Assembly: GCA_016722075.1 (NCBI GenBank)
Contig: JADKGW010000001.1
Location: forward strand, 3,782,001 to 3,846,000
Length of the DNA: 64,000 nt
Direction: 5' to 3'
DNA from: Candidatus Kouleothrix ribensis
Lineage (GTDB): Bacteria > Chloroflexota > Chloroflexia > Chloroflexales > Roseiflexaceae
The notes under the pieces are model-generated. The model ran no database searches, was not told the origin of the DNA, and saw only the letters and a program-made list of their open reading frames with translations. Numbering within the stretch: the stretch's first letter is position 1; every line of letters begins with the position of its first letter. Made by a program: the position numbers and the translations under genes. Below are positions 16,460-25,583 of this stretch, one piece after another.

Positions 16460-17038
16460 ATGACTGTTGGCATTCTGGCCCTGCAAGGCGACTTTCGCGA
16501 ACACGAAGAGATGCTGCGGCGCATCGGGGCGCCAACGCTTCAGGTACGGCTGCCGAAACATTTGGCGCAGGTCGATCGTCTGATCATCCCAGGGGGCGAG
16601 AGCACCACGATCGGCAAGCTGCTGGTGCTCTACAACCTGCTCGAGCCGATCCGCGCGCGCGCGCGTGGCGGCATGCCGCTGTGGGGCACCTGCGCCGGCG
16701 CCATCCTGATGGCCAGGCAGATCGCCGAGGGCCGCCCGGCCGGCCAGCCCGCGCTCGAACTGATGGACATCACTGCCCGCCGCAACGCGTTCGGCCGCCA
16801 GCTCGACAGCTTCGAGGTCAACCTGTCGATCGACGCGCTGGGCAACCAGCCGCTCAACACCGTGTTTATCCGCGCGCCAGTGCTCGAGGCCCCTGGCCCC
16901 ACGGTGCAGGTGCTGGCTACCCTGAACGATGGGCGCATCGTCGCCGCTCAACAAGCGCATCTGCTGGCTACATGCTTCCATCCCGAGCTGACTGGCGACG
17001 ATCGCTTTCATCGCTACTTCTTGGAGTGTGTGAGGTAG
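16460..17038 (+). CDS. pdxT: pyridoxal 5'-phosphate synthase glutaminase, PdxT subunit
   Basis: A 192-residue class I glutaminase that hydrolyses glutamine and passes ammonia to PdxS. The catalytic nucleophile is Cys78 in GTCAG; the His174 and Glu176 pair is in FHPE. The substrate-binding loop IIPGGESTTIGKL is intact. Together with pdxS it shows that this organism uses the DXP-independent route to vitamin B6. Confidence 0.96.
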   Translation: MTVGILALQGDFREHEEMLRRIGAPTLQVRLPKHLAQVDRLIIPGGESTTIGKLLVLYNLLEPIRARARGGMPLWGTCAGAILMARQIAEGRPAGQPALELMDITARRNAFGRQLDSFEVNLSIDALGNQPLNTVFIRAPVLEAPGPTVQVLATLNDGRIVAAQQAHLLATCFHPELTGDDRFHRYFLECVR

Positions 17039-17093
17039 GGGCTTTCAAACCTGTGCTACTACCGAAGGTCGCTTGAACGCTTAACCAGGTGCT

Positions 17094-18083
17094 ATGATTC
17101 AACCTGTCACACTCGGTGACCTATGGACTCTCCGGCGCAAGCCGCGCAGCCAGGTCTGGCTGTATAACGAGGCGATGCTCGCCCACCCGCATCGCCAGTT
17201 TACCTTTGCACTCCGCTGCCTGCTCGAGGGCGGCCGCGACGGCGCGACATTCGTATACCGCGAGCGGGGCATGCGCGCAGTGGCGCAGGCGGTCGGCCGC
17301 AGCGGGCGGCCCGAGCACGATATCGTCATGCTCTCGGCCTACGGCGGCGGCTCTGGCCAACCCACCGACCCCGACGTGTGGTTCCGGTTGATCGAGGCCC
17401 TGTGCCTGCACGCCGGCCAGTATCGCGTACAACGGCTGTATGCGGCGCTCTCGCAGCGCCACGAAGAGCTGCGCGAGATCTTCCGCCAGCTCGGCTTCGC
17501 CAGCTACACCCAGCAGATCGTGCTGCGGCTGGAAGGCCCCGACTGGGACCAGGGCGTCACCGTCGCGCCGATGCGTGCGCAGGCACGCCGGCACGATTGG
17601 GCCATCCACCGGCTGTATGGCCTGACCGCGCCGCACCTGGTGCAGCAGGCCGAGGCGCGCGTCGCGCGCGATTGGCAGCTGCCGATAACCGAGGGCTGGC
17701 GGCGCGCGCCGCGGCGCGGCTGGGTGCTAGGCACCGACGACAGCCCGATCGCCGCGCTGCGCCTGATGAGCGGGCCGGCCGCGCACGTGTTTACGCTGCT
17801 GATTAACCCCGACTCGCGCGATGTCGTCACCGATGTATTGCGTTTCGGCCTGGGCCAGATTGTCGATACGCTGCCGGTCTATTTGTTGCTGCGCGAGTAC
17901 CAGAGCGAGCTGCTCGCGCCTGCCAGCGATCTGGGCTTCCAGCCGATTGGCGAACAGGCGCTGCTGTTCAAACAAACCACCGTGGCAGTTCGGCGATCGA
18001 GCCTGCTCCCGGCGCTCGAGCCGCGGCCAGAGCCACGTGGCCCGATCCCGACGATCTCCTCGCTCGGCGAGGATGCGAGGTAA
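17094..18083 (+). CDS. GNAT-like protein of unknown function
   Basis: A 329-residue protein whose first 130 residues have the feel of a GNAT acetyltransferase (FTFALRCLLEGGRDGATFVYRERG; QRHEELREIFRQLGFASYTQQIVL), with the late beta-alpha-beta that usually binds acetyl-CoA. The second half resembles another degenerate GNAT unit ending near TPASDLGFQPIG-like sequence. I cannot identify a substrate. Its stop lies 1 base before the ATG of the next gene, so the two are translationally linked. It may be specific to this group of bacteria. Confidence 0.65.
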   Translation: MIQPVTLGDLWTLRRKPRSQVWLYNEAMLAHPHRQFTFALRCLLEGGRDGATFVYRERGMRAVAQAVGRSGRPEHDIVMLSAYGGGSGQPTDPDVWFRLIEALCLHAGQYRVQRLYAALSQRHEELREIFRQLGFASYTQQIVLRLEGPDWDQGVTVAPMRAQARRHDWAIHRLYGLTAPHLVQQAEARVARDWQLPITEGWRRAPRRGWVLGTDDSPIAALRLMSGPAAHVFTLLINPDSRDVVTDVLRFGLGQIVDTLPVYLLLREYQSELLAPASDLGFQPIGEQALLFKQTTVAVRRSSLLPALEPRPEPRGPIPTISSLGEDAR

Positions 18084-18084
18084 T

Positions 18085-19758
18085 ATGACAGATCCACGCG
18101 CGATCACGAGTAATATCGATCTGCTGCTCGATACGCTACCACTGCACATCCGCCAGTCCATCGAAGATGCCTCCGACGATAAGGAAAATCTGCTCGAGAT
18201 CATCATAGACCTCGGGCGCCTGCCCGAGGCGCGCTACCGCGGCCGCGAGCGCTTTCTAAGCGACCGCGAGATCGTCCAGGTCGATATCGATTATGTCATC
18301 CAGCGGATCGGTGCGTTCGGCGAAGACAACCGCGCCGGCATCCCGCGCACGCTGCACCGCATCTCGGCCATTCGCAACCGCAGCGGCAAGGTGATCGGCC
18401 TGACCTGCCGCGTCGGCCGCGCGGTGCTCGGCACGATCACGATCATCCGCGACCTAGTCGAGTCTGGCCAGAGCCTGCTGCTGCTGGGTAAGCCGGGCGT
18501 AGGCAAGACGACCATGCTGCGCGAGACGGCGCGCGTGGTGGCCGAGGATCTGCGCAAACGCGTGGTGATCGTCGACACCTCGAACGAGATCGCTGGCGAC
18601 GGCGACATCCCGCACCCCGGCATCGGCCGCGCACGCCGCATGCAGGTGCCGCGCCCGGCCGAGCAGCACGCCGTGATGATCGAGGCAGTCGAAAACCATA
18701 TGCCCGAGGTGATTGTGATCGACGAGATCGGCACCGAGCTCGAGGCCCTGGCCGCGCGCACGATCGCCGAGCGCGGCGTGCAGCTGATTGGCACCGCCCA
18801 CGGCAACACGCTCGATAATCTTATGTCGAACCCAACCCTCTCAGATCTGATTGGCGGCATCCAGGCTGTGACACTTGGCGACGAAGAGGCGCGCCGGCGC
18901 GGCACCCAGAAGACTGTGCTCGAGCGCAAGGCCCCGCCAACCTTCGATGTGCTGGTCGAGATCCAGAGCTGGGATCGTGTCTCGGTGTACAGCGATGTGG
19001 CCAGCGCGGTCGATAGCCTGCTGCGCGGCGAGGAGCCGCAGGCCGAGCTGCGCTCGCGCGATGCCGATGGCCAGGTGCAGATCGCGCAGGCCAGCCCGCC
19101 ACCCCCGCGCGACGGCGGCGATCATGGCACGTACGGCGGGCGCCGCAACGATAGCTGGCAGCGCGAGCGTAACGGTAGCCGCAATCGCCCCGAGCGCCGG
19201 ATCGGCCCAAGCGCGGCACAGCCCGGCAGCGCGCCCAGCCAGCAGCGCATCTACCCATTCGGCGTCAGCCGCGATCGGCTCGACCGCGCAATCGCCAACC
19301 TGCGCGTGCCGGCCATGATCGTGCGCGACATGAATGAGGCCACCATGGTGATGACGCTCAAGAGCTACTATCGCCAGGGATCCGACCGCATGCGCCACGC
19401 CGAGGATCGCGGCGTGCCGGTGTATGTGCTGCGTAACAACACCATCACCCAGATGGAGCGCCAGCTCGCCGATGTATTCCAGATCAATGCCGGCGACGAC
19501 GACGAACACCTGGCTGTGCCGCCGGCCCCGGCCGCCGCACGCCGCCCGAACGGCGACGGCAAGCAGGTGACCGACGCGATCATGGAGGCCGAGCAGGCGA
19601 TCACCCGCGTGATCAACGGCGAGCGCAGCGCCGTCGAGCTGACGCCGCGCGAAAGCTATGTGCGCCGGTTGCAGCATCAGCTCGCCGAGCGGTATAATGT
19701 CAACTCCGAAAGCCGCGGCCGCGAACCAAATCGCCGCGTGAAGATCTACCGCAGTTAA
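18085..19758 (+). CDS. SpoIIIAA/Ycf45-like AAA ATPase with C-terminal R3H domain
   Basis: A 557-residue protein. Residues 60-330 form an ATPase related to sporulation protein SpoIIIAA and plastid Ycf45: Walker A GKPGVGKTT at 135-143, Walker B VIVIDEIGTE and a sensor IGTAHGNTL. A glycine-, arginine- and proline-rich linker of about 70 residues follows. A domain of unknown function comes next (IYPFGVSRDRLDRAI...VLRNNT). The last 60 residues hold an R3H single-strand nucleic-acid-binding motif (LTPRESYVRRLQHQLAERYNV). It probably acts on DNA or RNA, and no sporulation genes are nearby. Confidence 0.85.
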   Translation: MTDPRAITSNIDLLLDTLPLHIRQSIEDASDDKENLLEIIIDLGRLPEARYRGRERFLSDREIVQVDIDYVIQRIGAFGEDNRAGIPRTLHRISAIRNRSGKVIGLTCRVGRAVLGTITIIRDLVESGQSLLLLGKPGVGKTTMLRETARVVAEDLRKRVVIVDTSNEIAGDGDIPHPGIGRARRMQVPRPAEQHAVMIEAVENHMPEVIVIDEIGTELEALAARTIAERGVQLIGTAHGNTLDNLMSNPTLSDLIGGIQAVTLGDEEARRRGTQKTVLERKAPPTFDVLVEIQSWDRVSVYSDVASAVDSLLRGEEPQAELRSRDADGQVQIAQASPPPPRDGGDHGTYGGRRNDSWQRERNGSRNRPERRIGPSAAQPGSAPSQQRIYPFGVSRDRLDRAIANLRVPAMIVRDMNEATMVMTLKSYYRQGSDRMRHAEDRGVPVYVLRNNTITQMERQLADVFQINAGDDDEHLAVPPAPAAARRPNGDGKQVTDAIMEAEQAITRVINGERSAVELTPRESYVRRLQHQLAERYNVNSESRGREPNRRVKIYRS

Positions 19759-19817
19759 CGACGTTCGGCGGCGCGCACTATGCCACGCCCAACGTTTAGG
19801 AACGATAGCGCGCAACT

Positions 19818-20576
19818 ATGAGCCTGTTTGTCACATTTGAAGGACCCGAGGGTAGCGGCAAGAGCACGCAAGCACGGCTGCTCTATGGCTACCTGAACGC
19901 GCGCGGCTACCCGGTGATCCTGGTGCGCGAGCCGGGCGGCACACGCATCGGCGACCTGATCCGCCGGATCGTGTTGGATCTCCAGCACACCGAGATGGCC
20001 GACACCACCGAGATGCTGCTGTTCTCGGCCGCGCGCGCCCAGCTGGTCAACCAGGTGATCCGCCCCTACCTCAACCAGGGCGGGATCGTGCTGTGCGACC
20101 GCTACGCCGACTCGACCTACGCCTACCAGGGCTATGGGCTTGGCCGCGATCTCGATGAGCTGCACACGATTACGGCCATCGCCACCGGCGGGCTGCTGCC
20201 CGATCTGACGATCTATCTCGACTTGACCGCCGACGAGGGCCTCGAGCGCAAGCGCCGCAAGCGCCAGGAGACGGCCGAGCAGAGCCATAAGGGCGCGCTG
20301 ACGCCGCTGAATCTGCCATCTGAGCTGCCGCGCCCCGGTGCAACCGACACGCGCGCCGGCCAGATCGAGTGGAATCGCCTCGACGCACGCGAGGTCGCGT
20401 ATCACCGGCGCGTGGCCGAGGGTTATGGTAAGCTGATTGCGCAGGAGCCTGAGCGCTGGCATTCGTTCGACGCGCGCCTGCCGGTCGATGCGCTTGCCAG
20501 CCAGGTGGCGCTGTCGCTCGAGCCATGGCTCGAGCATATTCAGCTGATCGCGGCCAGCTCGCCTAAACCGCAGTAG
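19818..20576 (+). CDS. tmk: thymidylate kinase
   Basis: This enzyme converts dTMP to dTDP with ATP. The P-loop FEGPEGSGKST is at residues 7-17, the REPGG motif and the DRYADSTYAYQG lid/base region are intact, and DLTIYLDL precedes the lid. At 252 residues it is about 40 longer than usual. The extra residues are a charged, proline-containing insertion in the lid (about 153-190). The next gene encodes a cyclic-di-AMP receptor, as also seen next to tmk in Firmicutes. Confidence 0.93.
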   Translation: MSLFVTFEGPEGSGKSTQARLLYGYLNARGYPVILVREPGGTRIGDLIRRIVLDLQHTEMADTTEMLLFSAARAQLVNQVIRPYLNQGGIVLCDRYADSTYAYQGYGLGRDLDELHTITAIATGGLLPDLTIYLDLTADEGLERKRRKRQETAEQSHKGALTPLNLPSELPRPGATDTRAGQIEWNRLDAREVAYHRRVAEGYGKLIAQEPERWHSFDARLPVDALASQVALSLEPWLEHIQLIAASSPKPQ

Positions 20577-20693
20577 GCCGGTGCGGCCCGAGCCGCATCG
20601 AGCATACCGGCCGGCCCGTCGAACGCCTCGGTGGCTGTTGGGGGTTGGCTTGCAAACATGTTGCGTATGCCTTCACATTAGAGGGGCCACTGC

Positions 20694-21023
20694 ATGAAAC
20701 TCGTGCTTGCAGTCGTGCAGCGCCAGGATGCTGGCGAGCTACTCGAAGCCTTAACCGCCCAGGGCCTGCGGGTCACGCGCATTAGCAGCGAGGGCGGCTT
20801 CCTACGCGAGGGCAACGTAACACTGCTGATCGCCGTCGAGGCGCACCAGCTCGATGCGCTGCTTCAGAGCGTGCGCGAGCACTGTTACACCCGCACGCGC
20901 TATGTCTCGCCACTGCCGCCGGTGGCTGAGTCCGGCGAGTTCTACCCGCCATCACCAGTCGAGGTGCAGGTGGGCGGCGCGACAGTGTTTGTGCTGCATG
21001 CCGCCGACGTCGCCCGGCTCTAG
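20694..21023 (+). CDS. darA: cyclic-di-AMP receptor (DarA/PstA, DUF970 family)
   Basis: A 109-residue PII-like protein. The family pattern is clear: MKLVLAVVQRQDAGELLEALTAQGLRVTRISSEGGFLREGNVTLLIAVE, with the loop glycines and the TRISSEGGFL segment that in DarA proteins contact c-di-AMP. The C-terminal strand VQVGGATVFVL is also typical. It implies c-di-AMP signalling in this cell, although no diadenylate cyclase is in the window. It lies 117 bases after tmk. Confidence 0.88.
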   Translation: MKLVLAVVQRQDAGELLEALTAQGLRVTRISSEGGFLREGNVTLLIAVEAHQLDALLQSVREHCYTRTRYVSPLPPVAESGEFYPPSPVEVQVGGATVFVLHAADVARL

Positions 21024-21149
21024 GCCCCGCTACCGTCCACATACTCGCAGAAAGCAGATCGGCTGGCGTGCGGGTTGCCGCAGCTGCGTGGCACAACCAC
21101 ACATTCCGCATGCGAACCGAGCTATCAGCTCGCGCTCACATCGCGGCAC

Positions 21150-21177
21150 TTGACAATTCCCACGAGTCGGCGAGAAT
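21150..21177 (+). promoter_or_regulatory. candidate promoter of the zinc-ribbon gene
   Basis: A consensus TTGACA (21150-21155) is followed after 16 bases by GAGAAT (21172-21177). The start codon is about 80 bases downstream. Confidence 0.45.
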
Positions 21178-21259
21178 AGACCTATCGACACCTGCGACCA
21201 ACCGGCGCGACTGTGGGTTTCTGCCGGCACATAATCGAGCTAGGCAAGGAGCTGATGCC

Positions 21260-21769
21260 TTGGATATTCGGGCGCTGATCACAAATGCCATCCCTATTCT
21301 GACAATTGTCGGCTGGGCGCTTGGCGCATATATTGTGCTGCTCTGGGCCGCCTCGGTGCTCTGGACATACCGCGACATCCACTCGCGTAGCGATGATGTG
21401 GTGGTACAGGTGCTGGCAGTGTCGCTTGCGCTGCTGCTGCCGTTCGCCGGTGTGGTGCTGCATATGATTCTGCGGCCGCGCCAGACGCTCACCGAAAAGT
21501 ACGAGCGCTCGCTCGAAGAAGAGTATCTGCGGCGCGACCTCGAGGAGAAATATGTCTGCCCACACTGCCAGCGCGGCATCGAGCCCGACTTCGTGGTCTG
21601 CCCGCACTGCCATACGGCGCTGCGCCGCCGCTGCGGTGCTTGCTCGCACGTCGTTGATCTGACTTGGTCGATCTGCCCGTACTGTGGCGATGCCGGCGCG
21701 GCCAATCCGCCCGCGCCTACCTACCGCCGCCAGCGCAGCCCCGATCCGGCCGAGCTGATCGAACGATAA
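21260..21769 (+). CDS. membrane-anchored double zinc-ribbon protein
   Basis: A 169-residue protein. Two hydrophobic helices lie at about residues 8-30 and 45-65, then a charged coiled segment (EKYERSLEEEYLRRDLEEKY). Two zinc ribbons follow, with CPHC...CPHC near 95-115 and CGAC...CPYC near 125-145, the double zinc-ribbon arrangement. It probably displays a cytoplasmic protein-binding module at the membrane. I choose the TTG at 21260 because AAGGAG lies 8 bases upstream; no in-frame ATG nearby has such a site. The function is unknown. Confidence 0.75.
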   Translation: MDIRALITNAIPILTIVGWALGAYIVLLWAASVLWTYRDIHSRSDDVVVQVLAVSLALLLPFAGVVLHMILRPRQTLTEKYERSLEEEYLRRDLEEKYVCPHCQRGIEPDFVVCPHCHTALRRRCGACSHVVDLTWSICPYCGDAGAANPPAPTYRRQRSPDPAELIER

Positions 21770-21972
21770 TGCGCCGCGCAAGGCTGCCGCGCTGGTCGTA
21801 CGTGGCACGCCGACACGTGTGGTAAACGGTTAGCTGCTGGCCCGCGACCTGCACTCTCATGTCTGGCAGCTGCTGCTCGACGACCAGCTGGCCGCGCGGT
21901 AGCACCAGCCGTGCCTGGCCTCGCGATCGAACCAAACCACTGTATGGTCGCCCCGCCGAACCAACGAGACAT

Positions 21973-22956
21973 ATGATGGCTGCTTCGATCACCGATGTGC
22001 CTGGCATACTGGTGGGCCATGCCCACGATCTCGACGCGCTGACCGGCTGCACGGTTGTGCTGACGCCCGAGGGCGCGGTGGGGGGCGTGGATGTGCGCGG
22101 CGGCGGCCCCGGCACCCGCGAGACCGACCTGCTCGACCCGACCGCGCTGGTGTCGGTGGTACACGCGATTGCGCTATGCGGCGGCAGCGCGCTGGGGCTG
22201 GCGGCGGCCAGTGGCGTGGCCGAGTGGCTGCGCGAACACGCGATCGGCTACGACGCCGGCATCGCGAAGATCCCAATCGTGCCGGCCGCCGTGATCTTCG
22301 ACTTGCTGATTGGCCGGGCCGACCGCTGGGCCGATGCGGCGCTGGGGCGCGCGGCCTGCGCGGCGGCGCGTGCGGCGGTAGAGGAAGGCTGTGTCGGCGT
22401 TGGCGCTGGCGCGGCGGTTGGCAAGCTGCTGGGCGCGGCCGGCGCCATGAAGAGCGGCATCGGCAGCTGGAGCGAAACGCTGCCCGATGGCACGATCATC
22501 GGCGCGCTGGCGGTGTGCAATGCCTGGGGCGATGTCTACGAAGAGACAAGCGGGCGCATTCTGGCCGGCACGCGCGACCCGCACAGCGGCAGGCTGGCGC
22601 ATGCAATGCGCATGCTGCGCACCCCGCAATACCAGGCCGGCATGCAGATGGTGATGGCCGCGCAGAACACCACGCTGGCGGTGGTGGCCACCAACGCGCA
22701 GCTGACCAAGGCCGAGGCGACCAAGCTGGCGCAGATGGCACAAGACGCGCTGGCACGCACGATCAGGCCGGTTCACACCCCCTTCGACGGCGACACGGTG
22801 TTTGCGCTGGCCACCGGCCGGCATGCCGCACTGCCCATGCCGATCCTCGGGTCGATCGCCGCCGATGTGCTGGCGCGCGCGATCGAGCGCTGTGCCACCT
22901 GCGCAACTGCGCTGGGCGGGCTACCCGCCGCGCGCGATATAGGCGCCGAGCACTAG
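21973..22956 (+). CDS. P1 (DmpA/nylon hydrolase-like) family peptidase
   Basis: A 327-residue protein of the P1 autoproteolytic aminopeptidase family. It opens with ITDVPGILVGHAHD, the family's start, and has GVDVRGGGPGTRETDLLDP, VGVGAGAAVGKLLGAAGAMKSGIGSWS and GALAVCNAWGDV in the expected order. These enzymes cleave themselves at one internal bond to expose the nucleophile. I cannot fix that residue with certainty here. Known members release N-terminal residues or hydrolyse cyclic amides. The stretch 21770-21972 upstream holds no gene that I can support. Confidence 0.87.
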   Translation: MMAASITDVPGILVGHAHDLDALTGCTVVLTPEGAVGGVDVRGGGPGTRETDLLDPTALVSVVHAIALCGGSALGLAAASGVAEWLREHAIGYDAGIAKIPIVPAAVIFDLLIGRADRWADAALGRAACAAARAAVEEGCVGVGAGAAVGKLLGAAGAMKSGIGSWSETLPDGTIIGALAVCNAWGDVYEETSGRILAGTRDPHSGRLAHAMRMLRTPQYQAGMQMVMAAQNTTLAVVATNAQLTKAEATKLAQMAQDALARTIRPVHTPFDGDTVFALATGRHAALPMPILGSIAADVLARAIERCATCATALGGLPAARDIGAEH

Positions 22957-23049
22957 CGCTCCAGGGGAACTACTACGGCGAAGCGCAGCACTCCTGGGCC
23001 AGCCAGGCATACGGCTACCACGCGCTGATCCGGCTTGTGGCGAGCGTTT

Positions 23050-23088
23050 GTGCCTCGATTGTGGTGCGTTGCGCCAGAATCGAGGCAC
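23050..23088. terminator. hairpin between convergent genes
   Basis: A perfect 11-bp stem, GTGCCTCGATT (23050-23060) with AATCGAGGCAC (23078-23088), whose loop can fold further. It lies between the P1 peptidase (plus) and ruvX (minus) and could stop transcription from either side. It lacks T runs. Confidence 0.45.
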
Positions 23089-23108
23089 CATACACGAGTC
23101 GAAGCAGC

Positions 23109-23543
23109 CTAACTCCTATCGCGGATCGAGTCGAGGAAATCTTGCAGAATAATCGAGGCGGCGACCTCGTCGATGCGCGCCTTGCGCTGCTCGGGTTTCA
23201 TACCCAGGTCGATCATCATACGCTCGGCCGCCACCGTCGTCAGCCGCTCGTCGAATAGCTGCATGGGTATGCCGAGCGCGCTCTGGAGCTGCTCGGCGAA
23301 CACGCGCACCAGCATGGCCTGCGGGCCAACCTCGCCGCTGAGCGTCAGCGGCAGCCCCACCACCAGCTCGGCCACCTCGTAATCGCGCACCAGCTTCGAC
23401 AATTCGGCCAAGGCACGCGCACGCGGCTCGGCGCGCACCGTCGTCAGCGGCGACGCGAGCACGCGCGTGGTATCGCTCAGCGCCACGCCAATCCGGCGCC
23501 CGCCCACGTCGAGCGCCATCACCCGGCCCGGCTCGTGCGGCAT
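23109..23543 (-). CDS. ruvX: Holliday junction resolvase-like nuclease RuvX (YqgF)
   Basis: A 144-residue RNase H-fold protein. Motifs seen are the first acidic strand MALDVGGRRIGVALSD, LVVGLPLTLSGEVG, FDERLTT and the final DEVAASIILQDFL. The family processes 16S rRNA ends and was proposed to resolve recombination junctions. Its ATG overlaps the stop of the upstream gene (TAATG), so the two are coupled. Confidence 0.92.
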   Translation of the reverse strand: MPHEPGRVMALDVGGRRIGVALSDTTRVLASPLTTVRAEPRARALAELSKLVRDYEVAELVVGLPLTLSGEVGPQAMLVRVFAEQLQSALGIPMQLFDERLTTVAAERMMIDLGMKPEQRKARIDEVAASIILQDFLDSIRDRS

Positions 23544-25561
23544 TAGCGCGCCCCCTGCGTTGGCTGGGCTTGCGCCGGCTGCTGCGGCTGGGCCACGGCA
23601 ATATTCAGCAGGAAATCATAGCGCGGCAAGCTGGCCTTATCGGGCAGCTGGAACTCGCCGATCAGGCCCTGCTGCTGCAGTGTGCGCAGCCCTGCCTCGG
23701 CTGCCTCGCGCGGCTGGCCACGCAGCGCCTCGCGCACCTGCGCAAGCGTCTCGGCTGTCAGGCCGCCAGCCACACCACAGTTGATCGCGCCATCGATCAT
23801 CAGCTTCTCGCCATCCCAGCGAATACTGCCGATCGTGGTGCCCTGCTGCTCGCCCGGCTTGCAGGCCCGGTCGGGGCGCTGGGCAAAATAGGCCGGCGCC
23901 ACGGTCTGGAGCTGGGTGATCACGGCCTTACCGCTCGGCGCCGCCAGCGCCTTGAAGCGCGCATGCACCTTTACAGTGAACACGGGGTTATTCGCATCGG
24001 CCACCGGCTGGCCGATCGCCGGCTCGACCACGAGCGGGTCGTAGCTCTGTGGGTCGCTCAGATCGGCCGGCGAAGGAGCCACCGTCGTCGCGTCGATGCT
24101 GAACTTGCCCTCATCGATCTTGCTGCGCAGCTGGAGCACACCGCTGTTATACAGCTCGGTCAGGGCCTGGGCCAGTATATTGCGCACATCTTGCTCGGTC
24201 ACGATCCGCTGCGGCGCCTCGCTGCCGCCGGTGATCGGGCCGTGGCGAATCAGGAAGTTGCTGCTGTCGCTGACGATCGGCTGCTGGCCCGGCAGCAGGA
24301 TCTGCTTGATGCTGTTCTCGCCTACATTCGAGGCGCTGCCGGGCGAGCGCGCCGTTACAGTCACGTTGATCTGGCCGTAGGTCGTGCTGCGGCCGGCCAG
24401 GCTGGTGCTGGTCTGGGCCGGCGGCACGGTCACGTCGCTATCGAGCGTGAAGCGCACCTCTTCGCCCTTGGGGTTCTGGCCAATGAACTCCGAGTCTTTT
24501 GGCAGAGGCACCGCGCTCTCGATCGTATTGACGATCGTCACCTCGCCCTTGGCGGTGCCCGAGGGCGAGAGCGTCTCGTTCTGCACGCTGCCGCTAACAG
24601 TCACCTCGGCGTCGGCGGTGACGGGCGCAGCCTGCACGGCCGCACCGCTGCCGCTGCCACTCGGGTCGAGCGGGATGATCTCGCCCTGGAACGGGTGCTC
24701 GCCGGCCCCGGCCGCAGGCGGCGCCACCACAATCGTGGCGCGGCTGCTCAGCACCCAGATCAGCGCCACCGCCGCAATCAGCGCCAGTGCCGCCAGCGGC
24801 AACAGCACACGCAGCGGGCTGCGGCGCGCGGCCGGGTAGCGCTCGTCGTCGTAATCGTAGGCGCGTTTGGCAGCGGTGGTGCGGCGCGCCCCGGTAGCGG
24901 CGCGCTCGCGCTGGGCGCTGGTGCGGCGGCCGCCGCGCTGGCGCGCCAGATCCTCGTCGTTCAGGTCGATATCGCCGGCGCTGTAGCGGCGCGGCGCCTC
25001 GGCCCGGCCGGCGATCGTCTCGCCGGCAGCCACGGCCGACCACTCGTCGAGCGAATCGGCGAACGCTTCGTCGCTGCTTGCGCCGCGCCGCCCGGCGCGA
25101 TCGTACTGCTGGCTCGCGTCGGAGAAATCGTCGAGCGCGGCATACAGATCGGCATCGGGGTCGTTGGCGTAGCGCTCGCGCGCCGGCACCTGGTCGAGCG
25201 CATCGATGAACGCGGCGTCCTTCGGATCGAGCTTGGTTTCGGGCAACACCTGCGTGGTGCGCGTACGCGGCGGCAGCGGCGGGCGCTTCGTGCGGCCATC
25301 ATCGATCGCAAAGATCTCGATGTTGTTGCGCCGCGCAGCCGCTACCACCTGCTCGTCGGCGCTGAATACCAGCAGGCTGACCTGCTCGGCCTCGAGTGCG
25401 CGGCGCAGGCGCTCGAAGCCGCGCGGTGCCTGGAGCGCGCCGGTGGCAGGCGGCACCAGCAGCTGCACCGATTTCGCGCCGGTCGCGCGCACCTTGGCGA
25501 GCACGTTGTCGACGGTATCATCGGGGTCGAGCGGCACCAACGTTGACTCTACAGCGGCCAT
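23543..25561 (-). CDS. membrane-anchored protein with baseplate J-like domain
   Basis: A 672-residue protein. Residues 1-100 have a Rossmann-like alternation (VQLLVPPATGALQAPRGFERL, VSLLVFSADEQVVAAARRNNIEIFAID). A long acidic/arginine-rich disordered part follows to about 255. One membrane helix (VLLPLAALALIAAVALIWVL) lies near 258-277. The outside part carries repeats like phage baseplate J/gp47 proteins (KGEVTIVNT, VTVTARSPGSASNVGENSIKQI). The function is unknown; it may be a surface protein, because no other phage-tail genes are near. The start at 25561 has GAGGAGG upstream. Confidence 0.72.
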   Translation of the reverse strand: MAAVESTLVPLDPDDTVDNVLAKVRATGAKSVQLLVPPATGALQAPRGFERLRRALEAEQVSLLVFSADEQVVAAARRNNIEIFAIDDGRTKRPPLPPRTRTTQVLPETKLDPKDAAFIDALDQVPARERYANDPDADLYAALDDFSDASQQYDRAGRRGASSDEAFADSLDEWSAVAAGETIAGRAEAPRRYSAGDIDLNDEDLARQRGGRRTSAQRERAATGARRTTAAKRAYDYDDERYPAARRSPLRVLLPLAALALIAAVALIWVLSSRATIVVAPPAAGAGEHPFQGEIIPLDPSGSGSGAAVQAAPVTADAEVTVSGSVQNETLSPSGTAKGEVTIVNTIESAVPLPKDSEFIGQNPKGEEVRFTLDSDVTVPPAQTSTSLAGRSTTYGQINVTVTARSPGSASNVGENSIKQILLPGQQPIVSDSSNFLIRHGPITGGSEAPQRIVTEQDVRNILAQALTELYNSGVLQLRSKIDEGKFSIDATTVAPSPADLSDPQSYDPLVVEPAIGQPVADANNPVFTVKVHARFKALAAPSGKAVITQLQTVAPAYFAQRPDRACKPGEQQGTTIGSIRWDGEKLMIDGAINCGVAGGLTAETLAQVREALRGQPREAAEAGLRTLQQQGLIGEFQLPDKASLPRYDFLLNIAVAQPQQPAQAQPTQGAR

Positions 25562-25583
25562 CGCGAGATCCTCCTCAGCCAGG

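Noticed and set aside
23570..25546. A 658-codon open frame on the plus strand
   Set aside because: It is antisense to the baseplate-J-like gene, has no ribosome-binding site and its translation is low-complexity Arg/His/Gly. It is a GC-rich shadow.
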